A DNA stretch of 39,772 nucleotides from Welwitschia mirabilis (lineage: Eukaryota > Gnetophyta > Gnetopsida > Welwitschiales): the NCBI GenBank assembly GCA_051453625.1, contig JBOZIK010000001.1, positions 248,454,370 to 248,494,141 on the forward strand, in the 5' to 3' direction. Within the stretch, counting starts at the first letter, position 1. Each line of letters starts with the position of its first letter. Both the position numbers and the translations under genes were made by a program. Positions 11,560-23,222 of the stretch are shown here, one piece after another. Below the pieces are notes generated by a model that was given only the letters and a program-made list of their open reading frames with translations, had not been told where the DNA came from and made no database searches.

Positions 11560-11990
11560 ATTTTATCTACTATATAACTTATTATAATATTTTAAAGATA
11601 TAGTTTATTCTCTTTATCTATCTATTTAACTCTAGAAGAAAAGTTATATTGAATAAGACTTAAGTTTCAAGTTGCTTAAAGGATTTCTACTAGAAACTTT
11701 AATTTAATTTCTCTATCAAAAATAATAACAGTATATATTATACTATGTAATTTAAAAATTATCATCACAAAATTATTTACAACTTGCTCTACCATATTAG
11801 AAGTATTTTTTAGAATGAAATGGCAAATCTTTATTAATTTATCAATTAACACAAAAATGGGATCTTTTTTTTAAATAAAACTCTTAATATAATCCATAAT
11901 TATTTATTTACCTTCATGTTGTTACCCCTAAATGCTTTAATAATATACTATTCTATTATTGTTCCAATTTGATTTGTTAATAGATTAAAC
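11560..11990 (-). pseudogene. Integrase core of T2
   Basis: From M at 11,897 the minus strand reads MDYIKSFI, stop, KKDPIFVLIDKLIKICHFI, then later HSIIYTVIIFDREIKLK, the two Asp-containing blocks of the gypsy integrase catalytic core in the expected order and spacing. The order agrees with the RT located upstream on the same strand. Multiple stops. Confidence 0.75.
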
Positions 11991-11999
11991 ATCCTTTTA

Positions 12000-12900
12000 T
12001 AAACTCATTTATTTGGGACTTTAGTTCCTACCAGTAGTATGGTCTTCTAAGAATAACATAAGCTTTTACAAACATAAGATAACTAGCATATCTAAGATTC
12101 ATGGCTTTCTCAAGAAGTTGGCCATTATAAGGCTCTCCATGTATTCACACACACTTTTCCTTCTCATTAATTCCATCTAATGTAATATTGAAAAGAGGGA
12201 TGTATTCTCCTTATATTACTTTCCTCCGTACTACTTCCATGATCTTGTCTTGTGGTATTTAATTTCTAGTTTTCTTAGCCATCTCAAAACTCATTACATA
12301 AAAAATCATGTGTCACATGTAACTAAGAAGGTTTACAACTTTGTTTTCTTTGCTAAATGCGTCTTTAATGTCAAAGTCATGCTTGACTCATAATTTCATC
12401 CAATGTTTTTATTACATATTTAGAAGAGGTTACTTTGTTAAATATTCTAAACTTTTATGATAAATTTTCAGATATACTTTACCTTCTAGAAGATAATCTC
12501 TTCAAACTTTTAAGATATAAATAATTTTCCATAGTTTTTAATTATGTACTTCTTAATTTTATTTATGTTTATTTAACTTTTTAAACTCATATATAATTAC
12601 ATAATCATCCTATATCAAAAGTACTCCTATTTAATTTCACTTATATCAATGACTAGAGTGAATTACCTTTTTATTTTTTGAATTTTTAGTATGAGGTTAT
12701 GGTAAAAATGGTATTAACTCTAAGGAAATATTCTTTACATTTCTCATTAAAATTGAAGGGAATATTTTTTATGTCAAATCTATTATTGATGCTAAAAATG
12801 TGAAGCAGTTTTTAATGAATTAGCTATAAAAATTTGTTAATTTTAAGGAATGTTTTATTTTACTTATATCTTATTACTCTAGATAATCCAAAATTTCTTA
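12000..12900 (-). pseudogene. RNase H and tether region of T2, poorly preserved
   Basis: Its place between the RT connection block and the integrase core predicts RNase H. I see only scattered similarity and many stops, so the call depends mainly on position. The region 12,000-12,400 has no clear block at all and may include the integrase zinc-binding region. Confidence 0.4.
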
Positions 12901-13560
12901 AACTTTTCTATGATCTATTTTAATTCCTTCTTTGGATATGACATGTCTATGGTAGCATAAAGACATCTTGAAAAATTTACACTTGCTTAACTTTTTTATA
13001 ATGACATCTTCCTTAATTAACCATAAATTTTGCTATATATTTTGAACATAAATATCTTTGTTTTTTTGAATAAGCTAATATATCATCCATTAAAAAAAAT
13101 TTAATCTTAATAAAGATTAAAAATATTATTTACTAAAGTTATAAAAGTTGAAGTTTTTATTTGTAACTTCAAAAAGCATAACCAAAACATTTATAATATT
13201 CATACCATATTATAATAATATTTTAGGAATATCTTCTTATAATTTCCATATCATGACTTTAAATAAATCTTTGTAAAGTATTCTTCTATTTGTAATTAAC
13301 CCATACAATCATCAAATCTAGGTAAAATATAATTTTTCTTAATGATTTCCTTATTTAATTGATGGTAATTTATGCACGTATTGAGATATGAATCCATTTT
13401 TCTTAAAAATAAAGTAGAGCCTCTAATAGATGCTATAGTTGATGTGATGTTTCCTTCATTTACTAGCTCTCAAATTTTTAACTTTAATTTTGTTAACTCT
13501 ATCAATTAAAATCTATTCAATCTATATCTTTAATTTTCTTAACTCCATAACTAAGAATTT
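12900..13560 (-). pseudogene. Reverse transcriptase of T2, catalytic Asp pair kept
   Basis: N-terminal palm block QLNKEIIKKNYILPRFDD at about 13,300-13,370; catalytic box MDDILAYSKK with its M at 13,088-13,090; connection block HVISKEGIKIDHRKV at about 12,903-12,948. Block order and spacing are right for Ty3/gypsy RT. Unlike T1 copy A, both aspartates of the catalytic box survive, but stops and frameshifts between blocks make it a pseudogene. Confidence 0.85.
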
Positions 13561-13846
13561 ATAATAGCCATGAAATATTAATTAATCTCTAATAATTAAA
13601 TTAATAATGTTAATTATATATAATGTTCAATAGCCTTTATACTTAAAAGCCTTCAGAAATTCTTGTAACTCTTTTGATAACCTAATCTTGTAATTCATTG
13701 TAATTAAAGTAAAAAACATTTATGCTATCTTTAATGGTTTTCCTTTTATTTTTTAATTAAAAAGGATCTTCTTCCGTTTTACTTTTCTTTTCAAGATCTA
13801 CCCTCTATATGTAGTAAGAATAAAAAGAAATTCCATTTAAAAGAAA
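13561..13846 (-). other. Short leader of T2, no gag recognised
   Basis: 286 bases between the RT N-terminal blocks and the PBS relic. No frame with gag or protease motifs; too short for either. Consistent with an internal deletion. Confidence 0.5.
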
Positions 13847-13858
13847 GATCTGATATCA
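13847..13858 (-). promoter_or_regulatory. PBS relic of T2
   Basis: The minus strand reads TGATATCAGATC, 10 of 12 matches to the initiator-Met PBS. It abuts the inverted-repeat arm that begins at 13,859, whose minus-strand end is TCA, so the arm behaves like an LTR. Confidence 0.6.
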
Positions 13859-14540
13859 TGATTTTTCTAAAAAATGACTGTTATGTCCAGATTTTTAAAG
13901 GTGTCAACTAAGTAGTTAAATAAAAGCTAAACAAAAATAATTTTTATTTAATGGAACCTATTAATCTAATTTAATTACTAGATTATTTATTTATTCTTTA
14001 TTTATTAGCATATTATTATTAATTAAAACGTAATTATTTACTTTATGAAAACTTAATATGTTTCACTTATTATTTTAAATGCTTTATTTTCTTGTAACTT
14101 TCATAATTAATAATATTATTTTTATAGTATTTTCTTATTTATTTAATGATATCCTTTTAGTGATTAAATTAGTGGTTATATAAATATTATTTTATTTTTT
14201 AACTATTTCATGTAATATACAATGATTAGTATATTTACTTATTTTAATACATATGAAAGATTCTTATAACAACTATAATTAATAAGATGTATTATGTTGA
14301 CTTATTTTAATATTTTTTTAATAGTATACGCTAAAGTAACATCCATAACTATGATGTTGCATTTTCTTTCGAAGTGCTTGGCATGTATTCATTATGAGGA
14401 ATATTTGTATATAGACAAAAAAAACTTATCTTGATGTTTCTATTGAAATTGCTTAATAAATATCTTATCTTGATTAATTTTCTTAATACTTATAATTACT
14501 AATATGGTTTTAGAATTTTAACATTTTTCTTTAGATGGCT
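13859..14540 (-). repeat. T2 LTR-like arm, left copy of an inverted repeat
   Basis: Reverse-complement match to 17,300-17,972. Shared stretches include the catagatttttaaagg-type block near 13,890, tttaattactagatt near 13,970, tagtggttatataaatat near 14,173 and atcttgatgtttctattgaaat near 14,430. It sits directly next to the T2 PBS relic, as a 5' LTR of a minus-strand element would. Confidence 0.7.
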
Positions 14541-15489
14541 ATTCAGAGTAAATGACAATAATTCTTTGTTGTTTTCTACAAATAGAAATAGGTCATGTGA
14601 TTGGAATTTATCTTACTTATACTTATTTTGAAAATTGCAAAAAACTTTTTAAATTATGCATTCATGATGAAGGCATATTTTTCATGACTATCATTTATCT
14701 ATTAGCAAATTGATTTTGGCTTGATGAAAAATTACAATTATTATGATGAAATATTAATTATACTTAGTGATCAATCAAAGTAATGATTGAGGATTAAGAA
14801 ACTATAATTAATTTCTAAAAACATTAGTGTCCTGTATTTGTCCCTTAAAATACACAATATCTTTTGAATTTCTTCATCTCATTGTAAATATAATTCCTTT
14901 TCTTCTTAGTCTTATTATTTTAAAGATATTCTAGTCTTGAAATATTAGAGACCTTCTATCTAGGAACTTTGGAAACTTTAAAGTTTTTGGAATCTTGAGA
15001 TCTTTGAAGCCCCCACATAGAAATATTAAATCTTGAAAAACTTCACATTGAATCATGGATATGGTTCTAGGATATTTTCCTTATCTGTTATATGGTTCTA
15101 TATATTAAATTTTTTATGTTATAGATTTTTTTGTACATCTCATATTATTACTATAATTTTTCTTATTTCTTTTATATGGTTCTAAAGTTACTTTTATTTC
15201 AAAGTATGATTTTAGTATCATTTGTATGATTCTATATTCTTGTGTCCATTCATAATCTAAAGAAATTCTTATTTTCTTAATTAAATCTTATGTTTTCTTG
15301 GAATTATTATAAACTTATAAAATTTTTATCTTATTTTAATTAGTTTGTAATCATTTTCTGAGTATCCTCTATATGATCAAAGATTATTCTTGCATGAATT
15401 ACTTCTTTGAAAAAATTTTGATGCTTAAAAAGTAAACTTGTGAAACTAAATCTTACCATTTCTTGATAGATCTTTAAAATGTCAAATAT
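14541..15489. other. No gene recognised
   Basis: AT-rich sequence between the T2 arm and the minisatellite. It contains a loosely repeated cttgaa/ctttgga pattern at about 14,930-15,010 that recalls the aagcttccaag motif of T1 LTRs in sense orientation. A 63-codon open stretch at 15,340-15,531 (minus) overlaps the minisatellite edge and shows no family features. Confidence 0.5.
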
Positions 15490-15803
15490 TGTTATGAAAA
15501 TGAAAGTTCCACAAACCATCAAATGAGGCAATGAAATATGAAAATCCTTAGATTATTAAATGAGGTAATGGATTTAATAATCCATAGAATACTAAATGAG
15601 ATAGTGAAAATATAGAACCATAGATTATGAAACGAGGTAGTGGAAATGATGATCCAAGGATCACTGAATGAGGCAATGGAACAAAACCATAAACCACTAA
15701 ATGAGGTACTAGCAATGATTATTAAAGATCATTAAATGAAATAGTTAGAAATAAAAGTCACAGATCAACCAATGAGGCATTGGTAAATTATATGATAAAA
15801 TTA
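15490..15803 (+). repeat. Minisatellite, about 36-bp unit, eight or more degenerate copies
   Basis: Units begin with aaatgagg-type sequence at 15,521, 15,558, 15,594, 15,630, 15,667, 15,699, 15,734 and 15,771; unit lengths are 32-37 bases. A partial unit precedes 15,521. Each has the form aaatgaggyaatggaa, then an atccatagatyayt-type part. In one plus frame the spacing is mostly 12 codons and gives LNEV-type repeats with a few stops. Confidence 0.85.
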
Positions 15804-15940
15804 GTTAACCTCATTTTCATATTTATGAACATCTAATGCTTGATTGTTTGAATTCTTTATTTTTAATCCTATCTTAATCAATTTCATATCTTGGAATTCT
15901 TTTAACTTTATCTTTACCTTACCTAGGCCATATTCGGAAC

Positions 15941-16621
15941 TGTAATGATCCACGACTCTTACTCCATACTATTTTGTTTTAAACAGGTATTAAACTAGAG
16001 CATCGTAAAATATAATTTATCTTGCTAAGCATGGCATGTGGAAATGAAATACTTATTATCTAGCTTATGCTTGAAAAATGTAAATTAAATTTATTTCTTC
16101 CCTATTATTATTTGTAATATTATTTTATCTTATGGTTAACCCTTTGTTTCCAAAAATTGATAGTTTCTTATCTGTAATAGACTTTGACTTTATATTATAT
16201 GTTACTTATTGGTCATGAGTTTTTTGTCTTAAACCATTATAGGATTAATTATAGAAATTGTATGTACTTATATTATTTTTCTTATGTTTATTTAAAAATT
16301 TCATATCCTTTCTCATTCTTTTAGTTCATGCTTTTGATATATATATAAAGCCAAAGTAGTAAGGCATTATTATTCTAGTCATTACATTCTTGATATAAAG
16401 CTAAAAATACTTGAATGAAATAAATCTTATGGGTTATGCCTTGGATTAAAAGGAAGGGATGTTAAATAGGAGCATTTCTAAGCTATATTCTACACAAATT
16501 TTTAAAGGATAACAATCATTGGTATTTATTACTTTATAATAGCATTAGAGCATAATTTTCATTTATCATGATAATTTATAATTAATGCATATTTTTTGTG
16601 GTATATGTTTAGGGTTTTACA
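15941..16621 (+). repeat. T3 LTR (candidate), plus orientation
   Basis: It starts TGTAATGATCC and ends GGGTTTTACA, so it has TG...CA ends with a short inverted TGTAA/TTACA. A PBS-like sequence follows three bases later. Length about 681 bases. The start is chosen from the TGTAA pattern typical of plant Ty3 LTRs; no second copy is present in the window to confirm it. Confidence 0.5.
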
Positions 16622-16624
16622 TTT

Positions 16625-16636
16625 TGATATCATAGT
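16625..16636 (+). promoter_or_regulatory. PBS relic of T3
   Basis: TGATATCATAGT, 9 of 12 matches to the initiator-Met PBS, placed just after the LTR end ...TTTTACA plus ttt. Position relative to the LTR end is the main support. Confidence 0.5.
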
Positions 16637-16639
16637 AAC

Positions 16640-17299
16640 GTTCGTAGTTTTTAGTTTAAAAATTATGATGTTACTTTCTAATATCATAGACTAGGTTGTG
16701 ATTAGACTAGGCATAATTATTGTTATGTTGTTATAACTTTTAACATGGAAACTTAAGTTATGGTATTGATTAAATAAGATAATTAAAATTTACATTTAAA
16801 AAAGAAGCAAGAAAATTATAGAAATATGTATATATGAATTTAGTTTTTAGAGTAATGAGTTTGTATTTAAGACTATGTAGATGTTGATACATTCATAGTA
16901 ACATTTCACCATTTACTCTATAAAAATAAGTAAATCTATTTGCCTACTGACATGTTTTTATTTTTCAATGATGAATTTGATTTTGATCTAAGGAATTAGA
17001 AGATATATGAAAACTAGAAGAAAAGAAGAATTTGGATTTACGGATAGAAAATTTATACAAAAAGAAGTAAAAGATGGATGTTAATATCATGAAATAGTTA
17101 TATGTAATGTTTTAATAGGTTGCATTAATGTTTTCATCTCTAGTGGCCTCATTAGTAATAGTTAGGCTAATGTTACAAATGAACTAGAGCCCAAAAAGGA
17201 AGACAAAAATAAAGAAAAAAAATAACATGGAGATATATTTAAAATAAATAAGAGGTAAAAGATGATGGAAATAAGGCAAATCACATAGAGAATGAAGAT
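16640..17299 (+). pseudogene. Possible T3 leader and gag remnant
   Basis: Downstream of the T3 PBS the plus strand becomes purine-rich. From ATG near 17,075 it reads a frame with stops TAG, TAA and TAG among LYVMF and VALMFSSLVASLVIVRLML, then a Lys-rich stretch. The position suits gag, but I cannot match it to a known gag block. It stops at the inverted T2 arm near 17,300. Confidence 0.25.
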
Positions 17300-17972
17300 C
17301 ATAATGATAGAGAAAAATGCCATAATTTTAAAAACATGCCACTACTTATAATTATTAATTTAAATAATTAAGAAAAGACATTTAACGAGTGATTTCAATA
17401 GAGATATCAAGATAACATTTTTCTTATATAAATATTTACCATAACAAATACATCTCAATTACTACCAAATAAAATGCAACATCATAATTATGGGATTTAC
17501 TTTAATATATCTTATTAAAATAAAATATTAAAATAAGTCACATCTTATTAGTTATAGTTGTTATAAGAATATTTCGTATGTACTAAAATAAGGAAACATA
17601 CTAATCATGGTACATTAAATGCAATAATGCAAAAATAAAAAAAATATTTATATAACCACTAGTTTAGCCACTAAAAGAATATCATTTAATAAACAAGAAA
17701 ATACTACAAAAATAATATTATTAATTATGGTACTTTCAAGAAAAGAAAGAACTTAAAATAATAATTACAACATATCAAATTTCCACAAAGTAAATAATTA
17801 CATATCAAACAATAATAATATGCTAATAAATAAAGAATCTAGTAATTAAATTAGCTTATTAGGTCCCCCCAGACAAAAAGTATTTTTATTTATTTCTTAT
17901 TTAACTACTTGGACTAAATCATTAGGCCTTTAAAAATCTAGATGTAATAATGAAATTTCTAAAATTATAACA
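17300..17972 (+). repeat. T2 LTR-like arm, right copy of the inverted repeat
   Basis: Reverse complement of 13,859-14,540, about 75-80 percent by eye. Its outer end reads ...aaaattataaca at 17,972, a possible CA terminus. No internal T2 sequence follows on the right, so it could be a solo LTR in the opposite orientation, or the second arm of a long-terminal-inverted-repeat element. Confidence 0.6.
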
Positions 17973-19114
17973 TACTTGTTAATATTAAATAAGTAAAAGA
18001 AATTGTTAAATATTTAATTAGTACTTTTTTACTATGAGGTTTGCATAATTCCAAGATTATGTAATTATGTTTTTCTTAACTTCCTTATCTTTTAAACATT
18101 TTCCTTAATTATTTTTATCTTTAAAGTCTTTATGATCCCATGAAACATAAAATTATCACTTACATCATAATTAATTAAAAATAAAACATATTTATTTGTT
18201 ATAGATCCTCTAATTTATGAAATGAAAAATTAATTTTTAATGAAATCTATTTGAATGATTCAAATATTTTTCATTTACTTATTGTGATCCTTATTATGAA
18301 GGTAGGATAAAACTTGGATTTGTTTCATTCTTCTTCTTTAAATAGCTCTTTATTAAATTTTATTTTTCTTATAGATATGGTAAGTCCTACATAGTTTTCT
18401 AAGTTTGAAGTTTTAAAAATTATTAAAGTTAAGGCTATGAAAGGTATCGCAGATTTTGTTAAGGACAAATATTGATGGTCATGCAACCATCCATTGTAAC
18501 TTACTATTTCATTTTTATGTAATATTTTATCATTATGTATGCTTCTTGTGATGATTTTACTTTACGAAGATACACCAGATTTCATAGTCTAGATGGAAGG
18601 GTACCAATAAGATCAATAGCTAACTTTTTAAGATATTTTTCATGTTGAAACTTTGGTAAGTTTTGGAACTCTATGAAATGTTCATCTAACTCTTTTTTTT
18701 TTTTTTTTTTTTTCCTTAGGCACAAGCATATAAAATAAATTCATCTATCTTTATCTAGGTTGTTAGGAAAAAGATATTTATGAAATTCATATATATAAAT
18801 AGTAAACTTAAGTTAATAATCCCTCATGGAGCTATGTTTACTCCATTATGTTGTCACATTTCTTGTTACAAATATTATTGCATAATAATTATATTTATCA
18901 TGTTCAATAATATGTAGTCGAAACTTATTTTTAATGTCCTAAAGCTGCTCTAAATATTTCTCATAAGTTCCAAGGATCCCTACTTGCATTTTGATCTATA
19001 CATTTTTAAAAAATTTCTAAAGGTCCTTTTTTTTAATGGATTCATTTTATGCTTCATGTTTATTAATTTCTTCAAGTACTCTAGGACTTACAAATACTTG
19101 TGTGGATTAATATG
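17973..19114. other. No gene recognised; weak integrase-like block on the minus strand
   Basis: AT-rich. The minus strand near 18,590-18,640 reads KLAIDLIGTLPSRL, which recalls the first Asp block of a Ty3 integrase, but I find no second block, so I do not call a gene. It contains a 21-base T run at 18,693-18,713. Confidence 0.3.
18693..18713 (+). repeat. Homopolymer T run (21 bases)
   Basis: Uninterrupted T tract, followed by ccttagg. It could be the poly(A) tail of a minus-strand retroposon (A run on the minus strand), but no SINE or LINE body is recognised to its right. Confidence 0.8.
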
Positions 19115-20010
19115 TAACATCCCAAATCCTTTCATTACATGTCTGAATGGATTCAATGTCATATCCCATGTTTTGTAAATCTTAATTCCTTGGATGTTAA
19201 GCATATTAAGCTTTTAATTAAATTATTAATTACTCTTCTTTAAAGGCCTTGTAAAAATAAGATGGTATTTCAAATTAACATTAGTTTCTAATTTTTAGAA
19301 TTCATAAAGATAATAATAATTATGTTAGAAGGTTTTTAATGAGAAAAGCTATTCCAAAATTTAAAATTAGATAATTCCATTATATAAGAGCTTAAAATCA
19401 CATGATAAAATTAATGAATAAAAAATTTCAAGAAAACATACTAATATATCTTACATCTTATTTACTCATTTAAATTCATAGCAAACATGCTACGTATACC
19501 ATATTATAACTAGATTTTTTTTCCTTTGTGTTGCATGATTAATAGATCCTATGCATTATGAAATAAATGAGCATGTGAATAAGTACATGCATCTTTACCT
19601 AGAAATAAGGATGATTAATAAGTACATTTACTCTACCATGACTTTTATCTTATTGAGATGTATAAGGACACTTGACTTATATCATATTTATTTTTTTGTT
19701 TATTCGAGTTAAAGAGTTTATCTTATTGTTTCACATAACAATTTTGAAATTTTCACATCCAATCTTTTGATGCATGTCTTAGATGAATTAAACTTAGTTA
19801 TAATACTATGAAGGATTGAAAAGAAGCTAGCATAAGGAAATGATGTATGTAATTAATCTTAACAATTAAAGAAAAATATTACTCATCTTATTAAGGTGAA
19901 TGGGTCATAAATGTGATATCATTTTGTACTCTAATGTCACTTATTACTAATCCCACATATCAATGATAAATCATGTAATCTTGTAATCTTCAACTATGTG
20001 CCTTTTGTTT

Positions 20011-20021
20011 ATCTATATATG
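20011..20021 (+). promoter_or_regulatory. Candidate TATA box of the T1 LTR
   Basis: atctatatatg about 0.9 kb into the LTR in the sense direction. The matching place in R3 reads ctctatatatagac on the plus strand (37,075-37,088), where the minus strand is the sense strand. Downstream of it lie the pyrimidine tract and then the GA tract. Position and conservation are the only support; the R1 copy has lost it. Confidence 0.35.
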
Positions 20022-20079
20022 GAAATCCATTTCTCTCTTATAATGAGGAGATATTTTCTATTTTTCATGTAAGTGCATT

Positions 20080-20150
20080 TCAATTTTTTCCTCTTTCTTT
20101 CTTCCTTTATTTTTTTTTTATTTTTTTAATTCTTTCCTTCTTTTTTTTTA
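20080..20150 (+). repeat. Polypyrimidine tract at microsatellite site 2 of the plus T1 LTR
   Basis: T- and CT-rich stretch (ttcctctttctttcttcc and similar) at the position where R1 and R3 have (GA)n on the other strand. It is not a pure dinucleotide repeat here. Confidence 0.6.
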
Positions 20151-20510
20151 AATACTTAAGGACATTCAATCTTGAAAGCTTATAGCTAAGGATTTTTGAG
20201 TTTGAATCTTCTTTAACCTTCAACTATAAAGTACATACTAATATTTTTAAGTAATCTCTTTACTCATGTTATCCATGTGATATTTATTAAATATTCAAGT
20301 AGTGTGATGATGTATTGAATTAGATCATTGTTATTATTACTTTTAAATTAATTTTTTTAATTTTATTTCCTTCCACTGACTCTCACTAAGACAATAGAAA
20401 GATATGAAGGATCTCTTGTGCTTGATGATGGAGGTTATCAATGGATGATCATGGCCAAGTGATCAAGGGTTTTACTATAAAAAGTACCAAACAAAGGGGA
20501 GGGATGAGGT

Positions 20511-21130
20511 TTGGAGGGGAGGGAGGAGGAGAGAGAGGAAGGGAGGGGAGGGGGGAGAGGGAAAGAGAGAGAGAGAGAGAGAGGGAGGGAGGGAGGGAGG
20601 GAGGGAGGGGGAGAGAGAGAGAGAGAGNNNNNNNNNNNNNNNNNNNNNNNNNNNNNNNNNNNNNNNNNNNNNNNNNNNNNNNNNNNNNNNNNNNNNNNNN
20701 NNNNNNNNNNNNNNNNNNNNNNNNNNNNNNNNNNNNNNNNNNNNNNNNNNNNNNNNNNNNNNNNNNNNNNNNNNNNNNNNNNNNNNNNNNNNNNNNNNNN
20801 NNNNNNNNNNNNNNNNNNNNNNNNNNNNNNNNNNNNNNNNNNNNNNNNNNNNNNNNNNNNNNNNNNNNNNNNNNNNNNNNNNNNNNNNNNNNNNNNNNNN
20901 NNNNNNNNNNNNNNNNNNNNNNNNNNNNNNNNNNNNNNNNNNNNNNNNNNNNNNNNNNNNNNNNNNNNNNNNNNNNNNNNNNNNNNNNNNNNNNNNNNNN
21001 NNNNNNNNNNNNNNNNNNNNNNNNNNNNNNNNNNNNNNNNNNNNNNNNNNNNNNNNNNNNNNNNNNNNNNNNNNNNNNNNNNNNNNNNNNNNNNNNNNNN
21101 NNNNNNNNNNNNNNNAGAGAGAGAGAGAGA
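20511..21130 (+). repeat. GA/GGGA microsatellite with assembly gap (site 1 of T1 LTR)
   Basis: Purine-only sequence from 20,511 to 20,627 with GA dinucleotide and GGGA tetranucleotide runs, 488 N at 20,628-21,115, then GA again to 21,130. Flanks match the flanks of the (CT)n tracts at 32,571, 35,214 and 36,399, so it is the same LTR site in reverse orientation. Long reading frames across it, rich in Arg-Glu or Leu-Ser, are artefacts of the repeat. Confidence 0.95.
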
Positions 21131-23222
21131 TTTGAATATCCATGTTTATTTTAATATTATATTTTTATCTATTATGCATTAGGTTAATCTTATAAAGAGT
21201 AAAAGTATAATCCTCAAAAATCTCTTTTATGCTAGTACTCTTTCATAGAAATCATAATGCTTATAGTAAATGGCTCTTTTTTGAGTTGATTTGATTTTTC
21301 TTAATACAATGATCTAAATTAGTAGATATAGTTAATATATCCTATAGATAATTATTTAATATATCCATTACTTTATTAACTTAAATTATTCCATTACTAG
21401 TTGTAGAAGATTTACCATGTTTTTCTTATAGTGAAAGTTAAATTTCTAGAATAGAAGCATAGGTTCAAAACATCATAACTTATTAATTAGTAGATACAAA
21501 TTAGTCAAATTTTTTTACAAGTTTTAGATTGTGTTATTTTTTTAATGTGTAATAATTTTTAAGAAATTTATTTATTAAAATACATTAGGAAATAAATGTA
21601 GAAAATAGAAAGTAATTAATTTACATCTCTATAACTAATAGTTAAAATATCTAAAAAATTGGGCATCCTAAATTATAGGGAATTAAATAAAATTTTTAAA
21701 ACATCTTGAATCATTTAGAAAATCGAATTATTTTAAAATTTATGATTATTTTAATGTAGTGTGATACATTTGATAGTCTTTAACCTTAAATTGTGACCTT
21801 TGAAATAATACTTTTAGCATTATAAAATAGCTTAAGTTATTTCTAAGAATCCTATTATGATTTAATTTATGAAAAAGTACTATAATTGATTTTTTCTTCA
21901 TAGTTTATTAACTACTAAATTTGTCAATATGATATCTCCTTAAAGCTCAAAAACATTACAATTAATGTTTTAAATTATAGAAAAATTACTACATAAAATT
22001 TTATAGGGAATTTGATTGATAATTTTTTATCAGTAGGCTTAAGTTAAATTACTTACAAATAAATTTTTATTTAGAAAAACACCACTTTTACATTTTTTCT
22101 TTATCTTACTTTGAATGTGCATACCTATAAGAGTTTCACCATAGTAGTTAAAGTAACATAAATAGTCCTTGATTTATCGCTTATTTTCTTGACTTATAAC
22201 ATAGCCATATGAGTCTTATATAAAGAATCATATTTGATAGTCATTTTTAAACTATAATTCTTTTGTTTAAATTTCTTAACAATAGAGATTATCATATGAA
22301 CATGGAATAATGCTATTAGGATTAACATAACTCTAGGTATAGAATAGTTTCTTTATGTATATTATTAAGATATGACCCGATAAATTTTAAATTTTATTAT
22401 TACTATTTATAAAAAGAAAATAAAATAATATTTTCTTTATTTAGATTTTTATTATTATAATCTTAAATATAGGTGTTTTAGTATGTTTGTTTTATCTTTT
22501 ATTATTATTCTTATAAAATAAACTTATTGATGATTAAAAGTATCATAACTAGGTAAATAATCCATTAAATATCCATAGTAGTTAGAATTATATGCATGAA
22601 TTTGTATAGTGTATTTATCAAATAGGACTAAAACAAAATAAATATAATAATGATCATCTCATACGTGGATTTTATCATCGAGGTGAGTTGCATTGCAATT
22701 TGTTTTTTTTACAATACACTTCTAAAAGTGGATTTAATAACTGCTCTCCTACTCTACCCATGTATGAACTTACTTCAACTTAATATCTTAATCCTTAGCA
22801 TTAATAGATCATGTTTCCCCATTTAGAGATGTTTCTAGGAAGAGGAAGTCATCTATAAGCATACATCCACCTCACGTATGATCTGTCACTTGTATTAGGG
22901 GCATATTAAAGTTAAGTGTAGGTCTATGGAGTTAGCTCAGCCATGTTTATATAGTTTATAACCTAAAATAAATCAACTCACATTAGAGGGTGATTGGATA
23001 TTGAGTTAAAATGCCGGGAATTAGGAGTTATAGTCTTCTATTATATTATTTAGATACTATTCTTAAACTTATCTATGTATATTTTATAACAAGTTTACAT
23101 CCCTTCAACTATTTACAATATATCCTTATATGTTATGAAAACTAGGAATAAATGGAGAATACAATCTTATGACATTACTATTTATTGGAAAATTTAGTTT
23201 TGATGATTTCACTTATTAAACA

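Larger units (their letters stand above)
10840..13858 (-). mobile_element. T2: second Ty3/gypsy element with pol but no visible gag
   Basis: A different, older family than T1: its pol blocks do not match T1 at nucleotide level. Order on the minus strand is PBS relic (13,847-13,858), RT, RNase H region, integrase, then an integrase tail near 11,140. Only about 290 bases separate the PBS from the first RT blocks, so gag and protease are deleted or were never present. Stops and frameshifts throughout. Confidence 0.75.
19115..23222 (+). repeat. T1 LTR in plus orientation (near full length, includes a gap)
   Basis: Starts TGTAACATCCC at 19,115 and ends ...attaaaca at 23,222. It is the reverse complement of R1/R3 and of the copy B LTR. 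Near 19,290-19,430 it matches 37,690-37,783; 19,780-19,870 matches 37,215-37,320; 19,930-20,060 matches 37,030-37,180; 20,440-20,475 matches 35,265-35,300; 22,660-23,000 matches 7240-7620. Length about 4.1 kb including 488 N. Open stretches inside (such as 18,984-19,178 across its left end, and those crossing the GA tract) are not genes. Confidence 0.85.

Noticed and set aside
15521-15803. Possible CRISPR-like repeat array
   Set aside because: Units are contiguous, degenerate and without unique spacers; this is a minisatellite in a plant-like genome.
20441-21182. Long open frames rich in Arg-Glu-Gly or Leu-Ser-Pro
   Set aside because: They are translations of the GA/CT microsatellite plus a run of N, with no start context or family features.
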